Shown here: positions 43,044 to 51,034 of the stretch, piece after piece
Layout of the letters: every line of letters starts with the position of its first letter
How positions within the stretch are numbered: position 1 is the stretch's first letter
Assembly: GCF_020523825.1 (NCBI RefSeq)
Contig: NZ_JAJALK010000020.1
Span: 1 to 64,000 of the forward strand
DNA length: 64,000 bases
Source: Methylobacterium brachiatum
Lineage (GTDB): Bacteria > Pseudomonadota > Alphaproteobacteria > Rhizobiales > Beijerinckiaceae
Direction of reading: 5' to 3'
Position numbers and translations under genes: made by a program
The notes under the pieces: generated by a model
Told to the model about the DNA's origin: nothing
Database searches by the model: none
Seen by the model: only the letters and a program-made list of their open reading frames with translations

Positions 43044-43946
43044 ATGGAACTCCGTCACCTGCGTTACTTCGTGGCTCTGGCCGAGCACCTGAGCTTCACC
43101 CGGGCCGCGCGGCAGACGCACATCACCCAATCGACCCTGTCTCACCAGATCCGGCAACTGGAGGACCAGGTCGGGCAACGCCTGTTCGACCGCGTCGGCA
43201 AGCGCGTGTTCCTCACGGAAGCCGGGCAGAACCTGCTGCCCCGTGTCCTGCGGGCTCTCGGCGAACTGGACGAGGGCCTTCGGGCGCTCTCACCCCAGGA
43301 TCAGGTCCTGACCGGTTGGCTCAGGATTGCCGCCACGCACACTTTCAATGTCAACCTCGTCCCCGCCTGCCTGACCGAGTTCCTCACCCGCAATCCCTCG
43401 ATGCGCGTCGTCGTGGAGGAACTCGCCGCTAGCGTGATCGAGGAGCGGCTCCTGACCGGTGCCCTCGATCTCGGTATCTCCTACAGGCCGGACCACCAGC
43501 AGGATCTGGCCTTCGAACCCCTCTATGACGAGCCTCTGGATCTCGTGCTGTCGCCTGACCACCGATGGGCAACCAGGAAATGGGTCCGGATGGCGGAACT
43601 CCACCATCAACCGGTCGTGTTGCTCTCACCGGAATTCACCACGCGCAGGCTGCTGGATGAATGCTTCCGGCAATGCGGCGCCGTTCCGCACCTAGTCGCA
43701 GAGATGAACACAATCGGCCCCATCCTCGGCCTCGTTCGGCGTATGAACATCGTCGCGATCCTTTCGCGACAGGCCGTCCCAGAGGACGGGACGCTTTTGT
43801 CGGTCCCTCTGGAAACTCCCACGCCCATGCGGAGCCCTGGTGTGCTACTGCGCCGGAACGAGGTCCTGCCTCCGCACGTCGCATCGTTCCTGCACACGCT
43901 CCGGCGAGCCTGCGATAAGGCTTCTCCCCCGCCGCGTCGGTTGTAA
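43044..43946 (+). CDS. LysR-family transcriptional regulator
   Basis: A 300-residue regulator from the ATG at 43044 (MELRHLRYFVALAEHLSFTR). The winged HTH covers residues 1-60 (AARQTHITQSTLSHQIRQLE) and the periplasmic-binding-like effector domain follows (GWLRIAATHTFNVNLVPACL; GALDLGISYRPDHQQDLAFE). It is nearest to the CynR-type branch. It is divergent from the CMD-MFS-hydrolase-FAH operon and upstream of the deacetylase and third MFS genes, so it may control both sets in response to the imported compound. Confidence 0.9.
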   Translation: MELRHLRYFVALAEHLSFTRAARQTHITQSTLSHQIRQLEDQVGQRLFDRVGKRVFLTEAGQNLLPRVLRALGELDEGLRALSPQDQVLTGWLRIAATHTFNVNLVPACLTEFLTRNPSMRVVVEELAASVIEERLLTGALDLGISYRPDHQQDLAFEPLYDEPLDLVLSPDHRWATRKWVRMAELHHQPVVLLSPEFTTRRLLDECFRQCGAVPHLVAEMNTIGPILGLVRRMNIVAILSRQAVPEDGTLLSVPLETPTPMRSPGVLLRRNEVLPPHVASFLHTLRRACDKASPPPRRL

Positions 43947-44020
43947 CGGGGATGCCCTCGCGGGGACTCGCCGGTGGGTCCACGATCGCTACGGCGAACG
44001 AGCCCGAATTGGAGTGAGAT

Positions 44021-44671
44021 ATGGCAGCCAAGCAGGTCACCCTCACCTTCGACAACGGCCCCACACCACATGTGACGGATCGGATCTTGGAAATCCTCGA
44101 CCGGGCCGGGATCAAGACCACCTTCTTCGTGATCGGGCAGAGGCTCGACGACCCCGCTGCAGCCGATCTCATGCGGGCCGCTCATACAGCGGGGCATTGG
44201 ATCGGAAATCACACCTTCACGCATTCGGTGGCACTCGGGGACCGGACGGACCGGGACTATGCGCTCCGAGAGATCGAAGACACGCAGCAACGGATCGGAT
44301 CGCTGACGCGACCGGAGAAGCTCTTCCGCCCCTACGGGAACGACGGGCTGATCGGCCGGCATTTGTTGAGTCGTGCGGCGCTCGATCACCTTCTCGCCGA
44401 ACGCTACACGACGATCACCTGGAACAGTGTTCCCGGTGACTGGAAGGACGCGGACGGCTGGGTCGAGACCGCGATGGCTCAGGTGCGGGGGCAGGACTGG
44501 AGTGTCATGGTCATCCACGACATCGAGGCTGGATGCCTCGCCCGGTTGCCTGAGCTGATTCAACGTGTGACGGATCTTGGTGCGACCTTCGAGCAAACGA
44601 TTCCGCGCTCGGTGATTCTGACCGAGGCCGGACGGACCGTATCGATGTCTCCGGACTTAATGGCCGATTGA
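44021..44671 (+). CDS. NodB-type polysaccharide deacetylase-family protein
   Basis: A 216-residue NodB-homology hydrolase. Motif 1 reads TLTFDNGPTPHVT: the catalytic-base Asp is kept, but the usual second Asp, a metal ligand, is Asn. Motif 2 is GHWIGNHTFTHS with both zinc His residues, motif 3 lies in LFRPYGNDG, and WSVMVIHDIEAGCLARL carries the late His. No signal peptide is visible, so the substrate is probably a small cytoplasmic amide or formamide rather than a cell-wall polymer. It follows lysR and precedes an MFS gene. Confidence 0.8.
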   Translation: MAAKQVTLTFDNGPTPHVTDRILEILDRAGIKTTFFVIGQRLDDPAAADLMRAAHTAGHWIGNHTFTHSVALGDRTDRDYALREIEDTQQRIGSLTRPEKLFRPYGNDGLIGRHLLSRAALDHLLAERYTTITWNSVPGDWKDADGWVETAMAQVRGQDWSVMVIHDIEAGCLARLPELIQRVTDLGATFEQTIPRSVILTEAGRTVSMSPDLMAD

Positions 44672-44873
44672 TCGGCGCGCACCCGCAGGCTGCGCGGCAG
44701 AATTGGCCGGTATCATCGATCGATGGCATCGATTAAAACGATGAAAATATATCATCGCAGCACTGCAAAACGACCTGCTATGCTTCGTTGCGAGACTTGG
44801 CTCGATTGGGATAGCGCGAACACTCCGAACAGGGTCGCGTGGCGAAAGCCAAGCTCGCGACGGGGGATCCGGA

Positions 44874-46250
44874 ATGGCCGATGCGTCCGCGACGCGCGTT
44901 GCTATCGAGCAGGCGTCTGAAAACGAGCGAGCCATGATCTATCGGAAGATCGGCCTTCGGCTGATCCCGATAATCTTCCTGTGCTATGTCCTGAACTATA
45001 TCGATCGTGTAAACGTCAGCTTCGCCAAGTTGACGTTCCAGAGTGACATCGGCCTGTCGGACGCAAGTTACGGCTTCGGCGTCGGCATCTTCTACGTTGG
45101 ATATATTCTCTTCGAGGTGCCGAGCAATCTTCTCCTCGGCCGCATTGGCGCGCGGAAGACGCTGACGCGCATCATGTGCCTGTGGGGCCTCGTGTCCTGC
45201 TCAATGGCGTTCGTGACGACCCCGGCGACCTTCTACCTGGCTAGGATCCTCCTCGGTGCGGCCGAAGCTGGCTTCTTCCCGGGCATCGTCCTCTACCTCA
45301 CATTCTGGTTTCCCCATCGCCTGCGTGGGCGTGTGATGTCGCTGTTCGTCCTCGCCATCGCGGTGTCGGGCATCGTAGGCGGCCCGGCCTCCGGTTGGAT
45401 CTTGCAGAACCTCGCCGGGGCGGCCGGCTTCAAGGGCTGGCAATGGCTGTTCCTCGTAGAGGGGGCGCTGCCAGTACTCGTCGGATTCAGCGCGTTCTTT
45501 GTGCTGAGTGACCGACCCGCGGATGCCGCCTGGCTGACGCCACGGGAGAAGGCGATCGTGGCGGCCGATCTCTCATCCGGGACCGTTGAACAGGGACACA
45601 CTCCCGCGAGGGCCTTCCTGTCAGCCCTGCGAAATCCGAAGCTGTGGATCGCGACCTTCGGATATTTCTCCATCACCTGGGCGGGGACCGTTCTGAACTT
45701 CTGGGCGCCAACGATCATTCAGCGATCGGGCGTAGCCAACGTATTTAGCGTCGGGCTCCTGTCGGCGATCCCTTATTCCGTGGGTGCCGTCGGCATGCTC
45801 CTGCTGTGTCGTAGTTCGGACCGGCGACTCGAGCGGCGGTGGCATTTCGCCCTATCCGCCTTCCTGGCCGCGACGGCCGCCCTCGCCATTTCGATCGTCG
45901 CGCAGAACGTTGCGGCGGCCATCGCCTGCCTTGCCCTGCTCGCCATCGGTTATCTGTCGGCGACCGCCCTCTTCTGGACCATACCGGTGCGCTTCTTGAC
46001 CGAAGCCGAAGCCGTGGGAAGTCTCGCCTTCATCAGCAGCATGGGGCAGGTCGGAAGCCTGGCGGCGCCAATCGCGTTCGGGTTTTTCACGAGCCTGACG
46101 GGCGGTCTCGCCGTCTCGACGGGTCTCGTCGCTTTCGTCCTTGCCGCCGGCGGAATGGCTATTCTCTCCCTCCGCGCCCCGCGTTTGGTCGAAAGGCCTT
46201 TGTCATCAAAGCCAATTAACACGAGCAGCGATTTCGGCACGCGGTCGTGA
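44874..46250 (+). CDS. MFS transporter, ACS family
   Basis: A 458-residue, twelve-segment carrier. RLIPIIFLCYVLNYIDRVNV, SYGFGVGIFYVGYILFEVPS and FFPGIVLYLTFWFPHRLRGR parallel the carrier at 36594 almost word for word, so the two are paralogues. The central loop has WLTPREKAIVAADLSSGTVE. The C-terminal tail is polar. It probably imports a related organic anion under LysR control. Confidence 0.92.
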   Translation: MADASATRVAIEQASENERAMIYRKIGLRLIPIIFLCYVLNYIDRVNVSFAKLTFQSDIGLSDASYGFGVGIFYVGYILFEVPSNLLLGRIGARKTLTRIMCLWGLVSCSMAFVTTPATFYLARILLGAAEAGFFPGIVLYLTFWFPHRLRGRVMSLFVLAIAVSGIVGGPASGWILQNLAGAAGFKGWQWLFLVEGALPVLVGFSAFFVLSDRPADAAWLTPREKAIVAADLSSGTVEQGHTPARAFLSALRNPKLWIATFGYFSITWAGTVLNFWAPTIIQRSGVANVFSVGLLSAIPYSVGAVGMLLLCRSSDRRLERRWHFALSAFLAATAALAISIVAQNVAAAIACLALLAIGYLSATALFWTIPVRFLTEAEAVGSLAFISSMGQVGSLAAPIAFGFFTSLTGGLAVSTGLVAFVLAAGGMAILSLRAPRLVERPLSSKPINTSSDFGTRS

Positions 46251-46342
46251 CATCGCTTTCATCGCGAGTGTCCGATTCCACAGCGGGCATGCTCTGAAGC
46301 GGACGCGCTGCTTTCGGCCAGCCTACGCCATGCCGGATCTCC

Positions 46343-46380
46343 GATGGGCGCAAAAGCGGTCGTTCCGCTTTGCGCCCATC
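46343..46380. repeat. Long hairpin of the AAGCGG repeat family
   Basis: Left arm GATGGGCGCAAAAGCGG and right arm CCGCTTTGCGCCCATC pair around TCGTT with a single bulged A. It may terminate the MFS transcript or be the end of a small palindromic repeat. The spacer 46251-46537 contains no gene. Confidence 0.65.
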
Positions 46381-46537
46381 CAAGCCATTTAATCTTCTGA
46401 CGTTGTATCCCGTAAGCGGACCTTCGTGCGCCGCTGCGAGCCATTCACATTAGGATCGCGAACTGGCCGAGGTTGAAACCGCTAAGCTTACCTCCGACTG
46501 ACCGAGGGCATTTCGACCTGTATCCGGCTCGAAAAAT

Positions 46538-47977
46538 TCAGATGTAGGCTGAGGCGAGGGCCGGCGAGCCTTCGAGGGCGTGGGCGAGCACTTCCAGGCC
46601 GTGCGTGATCTGCTGCCGGGTTGAGGGGCCGCCCAGACAGAGACGGACCGCTTCCGGCGGCGTCCCCGCGACGCAAAACGGGTCGCTGGCGATGACGCCG
46701 AGCCCGGCCGACCGACCTTGGCTGGCGAAGGCCGAGCGCGTCCAACCCTCCGGCAGCGTGATCCAGACGTGGAAGGCATGCGGATCGGCGGTGTAGGTCC
46801 CGGCGGGAAGCATCGCGGTTGCGATGCGTTGGCGCGCGGCCGATTCCTCGCGAACGAACTGCACGATGGCCTCCGCCGTGCCGTCCATGATCCACCGCGT
46901 CGCCAGGGCCGTCGCGATCGGTGAGGCCATGACCGTGGCCGTGCGCAGGGCGCCGCCCAGTGGCAGGGCGGACCGGGCGCTCGGGGCGACCAGGAAGGCG
47001 AGCCGAAGTCCGGCACCCAAGCACTTGGCGAGACCTGCCACGTAATAGGTGATCTCCGGCGCGAGTTCCGCAAAACTCGGCGGCGGGGTCGGGCAGATGC
47101 GGGCGTAGGCGTCGTCCTCGATGATGGTGACGGCGTATCGCCGCGCAACCGCGATCACAGCCTCGCGCCGCGTCCTGGGCAGGGTCGCGGTGGTGGGGTT
47201 CTGTAGCAACGGGTTCAGGTAGATGGCCTTCGGTGCCACTTTGGTGCAGGCGGCGGCGAAAGCATCAGGATCGACGCCGTACCGGTCCATGGGCAGATCG
47301 ACGAGGCGAAGGCGCAAATGCGCCGCAAGCGCGCGGATGCCGGGATAGGTGATCCGCTCGGCGCAGATCGTGTCGCCCGGCCGGGCGACCTGCCCCAGGA
47401 TGCTGAACAGGGCGCTGTGCGCCCCCGGGCAGATCAGCAGACGCTCCCGGGACGTGACGACCCCGCGGCCTTTCAGCCAGCGCAAAGCCGCCTCCTTGTC
47501 CTCCTCGGTCCCGCCGAAGCCCTGATAGCGCAATAGGTTGGTGAGATTGCCGGACAGATCCACGAGTGCGGCCTGCATCCGGGCTTGCAGGGCCGGCGTG
47601 TCAGGCTCGGGGGGCAGGTTCATGGTGAAATCGACCGGACCGATCCGACGCGCGGGCGCGGCGGCAGGCGAACGGGGCGGGCGAGCCGGATCGACCACGA
47701 AGGTCCCCTGGCCGACGCGCCCCTCGATCAGTCCGCGCTTATGGGCCTCGACGTAGCCGCGTGAAACCGTCGTGAAGTTCAGATCGAGCGCCTCGGCGAG
47801 GGCGCGCTGGGTCGGGAGGCGCGTCCCCGCCGTCAGGCGCCCCGTCCGGATGTCGTCGGCCAAGGCCTCCGCAATCGCGAGGTAATGAGGCTTGCCCCAC
47901 CGCTTTAGATCCGGCGTCCAGGCGCCGGTCCCTCCAATCTGCGCGTTCAGTCGTTCGTCTCGCTCGGGCGAAGTCAT
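46538..47977 (-). CDS. MocR/PdxR-type GntR regulator with aminotransferase domain
   Basis: A 479-residue fusion of an N-terminal winged HTH (HYLAIAEALADDIRTGRLTA, LPTQRALAEALDLNFTTVSR) and a fold-type I aminotransferase-like domain (from about residue 120). The PLP region includes TIIEDDAYARICPTPPPSFA and YYVAGLAKCLGAGLRLAFLV, whose Lys would bind PLP. Such regulators sense PLP or amino-compound adducts. It is divergent from the Nit1C operon, with three matching ATTGTATG sites in between, so it probably controls that cluster and itself. Confidence 0.9.
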   Translation of the reverse strand: MTSPERDERLNAQIGGTGAWTPDLKRWGKPHYLAIAEALADDIRTGRLTAGTRLPTQRALAEALDLNFTTVSRGYVEAHKRGLIEGRVGQGTFVVDPARPPRSPAAAPARRIGPVDFTMNLPPEPDTPALQARMQAALVDLSGNLTNLLRYQGFGGTEEDKEAALRWLKGRGVVTSRERLLICPGAHSALFSILGQVARPGDTICAERITYPGIRALAAHLRLRLVDLPMDRYGVDPDAFAAACTKVAPKAIYLNPLLQNPTTATLPRTRREAVIAVARRYAVTIIEDDAYARICPTPPPSFAELAPEITYYVAGLAKCLGAGLRLAFLVAPSARSALPLGGALRTATVMASPIATALATRWIMDGTAEAIVQFVREESAARQRIATAMLPAGTYTADPHAFHVWITLPEGWTRSAFASQGRSAGLGVIASDPFCVAGTPPEAVRLCLGGPSTRQQITHGLEVLAHALEGSPALASAYI

Positions 47978-48013
47978 GCGTGGCGGCCCAGATCATGATG
48001 CGATCAATGCTTG

Positions 48014-48209
48014 ATTGTATGGTCTGCAATAGCCGTACCGCGATCAAGCTCCGCAGGACCATTCTCCGGCATCCATACAATGCCGACAATCTTCGATCCG
48101 CAAACAGCCATCCTCTGGTGATTGTGTACTCATATTTCGCTCAATAACTAGGCGGCAGGCGCAAGGCCTAATATACTCGAGCCAGCTGCATTGATCGCAT
48201 TATTGTATG
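48014..48209. promoter_or_regulatory. Three candidate MocR binding boxes
   Basis: ATTGTATG at 48014-48021, its inverse CATACAAT at 48074-48081, and ATTGTATG again at 48202-48209. All lie in the AT-rich 360-base region between the divergent MocR and nitB genes. MocR regulators commonly bind two or three spaced repeats with DNA bending between. The first box is next to the MocR start; the third is about 45 bases before the sigma-54 promoter. Confidence 0.6.
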
Positions 48210-48253
48210 AATATCGCTCCGACACCTTGTATGGCTGATTGATCGAAGTCCTC

Positions 48254-48268
48254 TGGCACACCGCTTGC
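48254..48268 (+). promoter_or_regulatory. Sigma-54 (-24/-12) promoter of the Nit1C operon
   Basis: TGGCACACCGCTTGC has the consensus TGGCAC-N5-TTGC; GG (48255-48256) and GC (48267-48268) are exactly ten bases apart. It is correctly placed 67 bases before the nitB ATG at 48335, and the ribosome site GAGGAGAG lies between. Sigma-54 promoters drive nitrogen-controlled genes, which fits this cluster. Transcription is inferred, not shown. Confidence 0.8.
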
Positions 48269-48334
48269 CATGAATGGTTTACGGCCGCTCGAAGTTCAGT
48301 CTTCCGCGGTCCAATCCTTCGAGGAGAGAAATCA

Positions 48335-48817
48335 ATGCCTGCTGTGAACCGCGAGCATCACAAGAAGGGCGACTTCCTGGTCGATTACGAGGAGAAGGTC
48401 TTCGAGGACGTCAAGGCCGAGCCGGGCCAGAAGGCGCTGGTGACCTTCCATACCGTCGCGTTCGAGGGTTCGATCGGCCTTGTGAACCTGCTCCAGGCCA
48501 CGCGCCTGCAGCGCAAGGGGTTCGAGACGTCGATCCTGCTCTACGGTCCGGGCATCACGCTAGGCGTCCAGCGCGGCTTCCCACGGCTCGGCGACGAGGC
48601 CTTTCCGGGCCACCTCAACTTCAACAACCAGCTTGAGAAGTTCATGGCCGAGGGTGGCAAGGTCTATGCCTGCCGGTTCTCGACCCAGGCTCTCTACGGC
48701 CACGGCGAGGCCGCCTTCATCGAGGGCATCCGCATGATCAACCCTCTCGACGTCCTCGACTGCATCCTCCTGCACAAGCGCGACAACGCGGTGATCATCG
48801 ACACCTGGACCGTCTGA
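48335..48817 (+). CDS. nitB: MSMEG_0572/Sll0783-family nitrogen-starvation protein
   Basis: A 160-residue protein from the ATG at 48335, after GAGGAGAG. It reads MPAVNREHHKKGDFLVDYEE, KALVTFHTVAFEGSIGLVNL, TSILLYGPGITLGVQRGFPR and FIEGIRMINPLDVLDCILLH, a DsrE-like alpha/beta fold typical of the first gene of Nit1C clusters. The biochemical role is unknown; the cyanobacterial homologue responds to nitrogen starvation. It is the promoter-proximal gene behind the sigma-54 promoter. Confidence 0.88.
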   Translation: MPAVNREHHKKGDFLVDYEEKVFEDVKAEPGQKALVTFHTVAFEGSIGLVNLLQATRLQRKGFETSILLYGPGITLGVQRGFPRLGDEAFPGHLNFNNQLEKFMAEGGKVYACRFSTQALYGHGEAAFIEGIRMINPLDVLDCILLHKRDNAVIIDTWTV

Positions 48818-48900
48818 TCGGCCCTTTGGCTTCCAGTCCGGGACGTCGCATCCGGCGGCCGCGCGCGACGTGGCCGCCGTTCACAGCCGGAGGATCGCCC

Positions 48901-49977
48901 ATGTCAGACAGCCGGATCGTGCGGGCCGCCGCCGTCCAGATCGCGCCAGACCTCGACCGGCCGGAGGGCACTCTGGAGCGGGTGCTCAATGCCATCGATG
49001 AGGCCGCCGCCAAGGGCGCGCGCTTCATGGTCTTTCCCGAGACCTTCGTCCCCTATTACCCCTACTTCTCGTTCGTGCTGCCGCCGGCGATGCAGGGCGC
49101 CGAGCACCTGCGCCTCTACGAGCGGGCCGTGACGGTGCCGGGACCCGTGACCCAGGCGGTCTCCGTCGCCGCACGCCGTCACGGGGCGGTCATCGTGCTC
49201 GGGGTCAACGAGCGCGATCACGGCTCGCTCTACAACGCGCAGCTGGTCTTCGACGCCGACGGGAGCCTCAAGCTCAAGCGCCGCAAGATCACGCCGACCT
49301 ATCATGAGCGGATGATCTGGGGTCAGGGCGACGGCGCCGGCCTTACCGTGGTCGATACGGCGGTGGGGCGCGTCGGCGCGTTGGCCTGTTGGGAGCACTA
49401 CAATCCGCTCGCCCGCTACGCCCTGATGGCGCGCCACGAAGAGATCCACGCGGCGCAGTTCCCGGGCTCCCTCGTGGGCCAGATCTTCGCCGACCAGATG
49501 GAGGTGACGATCCGCCATCACGCCCTGGAGGCGGCCTGCTTCGTGGTGAACGCCACGGGCTGGCTCACCGACGAACAGGTGGCGCAGGTCTGCCCGGACG
49601 AGCGCCTGCGCGGCGCCTGCCACGGCGGCAACTGCACCGCCATTGTCTCGCCGGAAGGCAAGCACCTCGCGGAGCCGCTGGGCGCTGGCGAGGGTATCCT
49701 GATCGCCGACATGGACCTGGCGCTGGTGACCAAGCGCAAGCGGATGATGGACTCGGTCGGCCACTACGCCCGGCCCGAACTTCTCAGCCTGCTCCACGAC
49801 GACCGCCCGGCCTCGTTCGTGCACCAGCCGATCCGTTCCCAGACCGATTTCCGGAGTCTCGACCATGAGCAGCAGCCCGCTTCCGACGAGCCTTCCCGCG
49901 TTCCCGCCGGTGGTGGCGGGCTTGGTCGGGATGCCGACGGAGCGCCTGATCAACGCATTGCAGTCCTACGGCGTTAG
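48901..49977 (+). CDS. nitC: Nit6803-type nitrilase
   Basis: A 358-residue nitrilase that hydrolyses nitriles to acids and ammonia. The triad is visible: Glu47 in RFMVFPETFVPYYPYFSF, Lys129 in KLKRRKITPTYHERMIWGQG and Cys163 in GALACWEHYNPLARYALMAR. The C-terminal signature DSVGHYARPELLSLLHDDRP follows. In bacteria using cyanide, this gene of the Nit1C cluster is required for assimilation. The last 37 residues overlap the next gene by 113 bases, so the tail may be an out-of-frame extension. Confidence 0.93.
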   Translation: MSDSRIVRAAAVQIAPDLDRPEGTLERVLNAIDEAAAKGARFMVFPETFVPYYPYFSFVLPPAMQGAEHLRLYERAVTVPGPVTQAVSVAARRHGAVIVLGVNERDHGSLYNAQLVFDADGSLKLKRRKITPTYHERMIWGQGDGAGLTVVDTAVGRVGALACWEHYNPLARYALMARHEEIHAAQFPGSLVGQIFADQMEVTIRHHALEAACFVVNATGWLTDEQVAQVCPDERLRGACHGGNCTAIVSPEGKHLAEPLGAGEGILIADMDLALVTKRKRMMDSVGHYARPELLSLLHDDRPASFVHQPIRSQTDFRSLDHEQQPASDEPSRVPAGGGGLGRDADGAPDQRIAVLRR

Positions 49978-51034
49978 GCTCGCCGACAGCCGCGCCGGGG
50001 CGCCGAGCCGCCGCGGCGGGGCCGGTCCGTCGGACCACAAGGCCATGACCATCGCGGGCCGGACCGTGATGGTGCCGGTCCACACCGAGGCCGCCTTTGA
50101 TTCGCCCTTCCTCGTCCGCCGCCCGGACGACAACGGGGTCTCGGTGATCGAGCATGACGGCGTGGTGATCGGGCAGGCGACCTTCCCGGGCAAGCCGCGC
50201 TTCTACGCGCTCTCGACCTTCGACGGCGTGCCGTATTCGAAGATCGCCGTTCTGCACGGGCGGGACGTGCTGGCCACCACCGTGCTCCAGACCTGTATCC
50301 GCTACGCGAGCCGCACGAAGACTTGCCAGTTCTGCTCGATCGGCCAATCGCTCGCCGCCGGTCGCACCGTCGCGCACAAGACGCCCGAACAGCTGGCCGA
50401 GGTCGCCCGCGCAGCGGTGCTCCTCGACGGCGTCAAGCACATGGTCATGACGACCGGCACGCCGAACGCGACCGACCGGGGCGCCGCCGTGCTCTGCGAG
50501 AGCGCCTTCGCCGTCAAGGCCGCGGTCGACCTGCCGATCCAGGCGCAGTGCGAGCCGCCGGATGACGACCGCTGGTTCGAGCGGATGAAAGCGTCGGGCA
50601 TCGATGCCCTCGGTATGCATCTGGAAGCCGTCACGCCCGAAGTCCGGGCCCGGATCATGCCCGGGAAGGCGAGCGTGCCGCTGGAGCGGTACTACGGGGC
50701 CTTCGAGGCGGCCGTTCCCGTCTTCGGGCGGGGCCAGGTCTCGACCTACATCCTGGCCGGGCTAGGCGACGCCCCGGAGGCGATCCTGGCGATGGCCGAG
50801 CGCCTGATCGGGATGGGCGTCTACCCGTTCGTGGTGCCGTTCGTGCCGATCTCGGGCACCCCGCTGGAGAGCCATCCGGCGCCCGGCCCCGATGTCATGC
50901 ACGGCATCCTCAAACCCCTCGCGGACATGCTGGTCGGCGCGGATCTTCGTTCGACCGACATCAAGGCCGGATGCGGGCGCTGCGGCGCCTGCTCGGCGCT
51001 CTCCACCTACGAGCGCGCGGGGGCGGTCTCATGA
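49865..51034 (+). CDS. nitD: Radical SAM protein, MSMEG_0568 family
   Basis: A 389-residue radical SAM enzyme of the Nit1C cluster. The cluster-binding cysteines appear to be Cys144, Cys154 and Cys157 in LQTCIRYASRTKTCQFCSIG, a CX9CX2C spacing rather than CX3CX2C. The barrel continues with VKHMVMTTGTPNATDRG and ALGMHLEAVTPEVRARIMPG. The C-terminus has a second cysteine group, KAGCGRCGACSAL. The start at 49865 is inside nitC; an ATG at 49931 is possible. Its product is unknown. It overlaps nitE by four bases. Confidence 0.9.
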   Translation: MSSSPLPTSLPAFPPVVAGLVGMPTERLINALQSYGVRLADSRAGAPSRRGGAGPSDHKAMTIAGRTVMVPVHTEAAFDSPFLVRRPDDNGVSVIEHDGVVIGQATFPGKPRFYALSTFDGVPYSKIAVLHGRDVLATTVLQTCIRYASRTKTCQFCSIGQSLAAGRTVAHKTPEQLAEVARAAVLLDGVKHMVMTTGTPNATDRGAAVLCESAFAVKAAVDLPIQAQCEPPDDDRWFERMKASGIDALGMHLEAVTPEVRARIMPGKASVPLERYYGAFEAAVPVFGRGQVSTYILAGLGDAPEAILAMAERLIGMGVYPFVVPFVPISGTPLESHPAPGPDVMHGILKPLADMLVGADLRSTDIKAGCGRCGACSALSTYERAGAVS

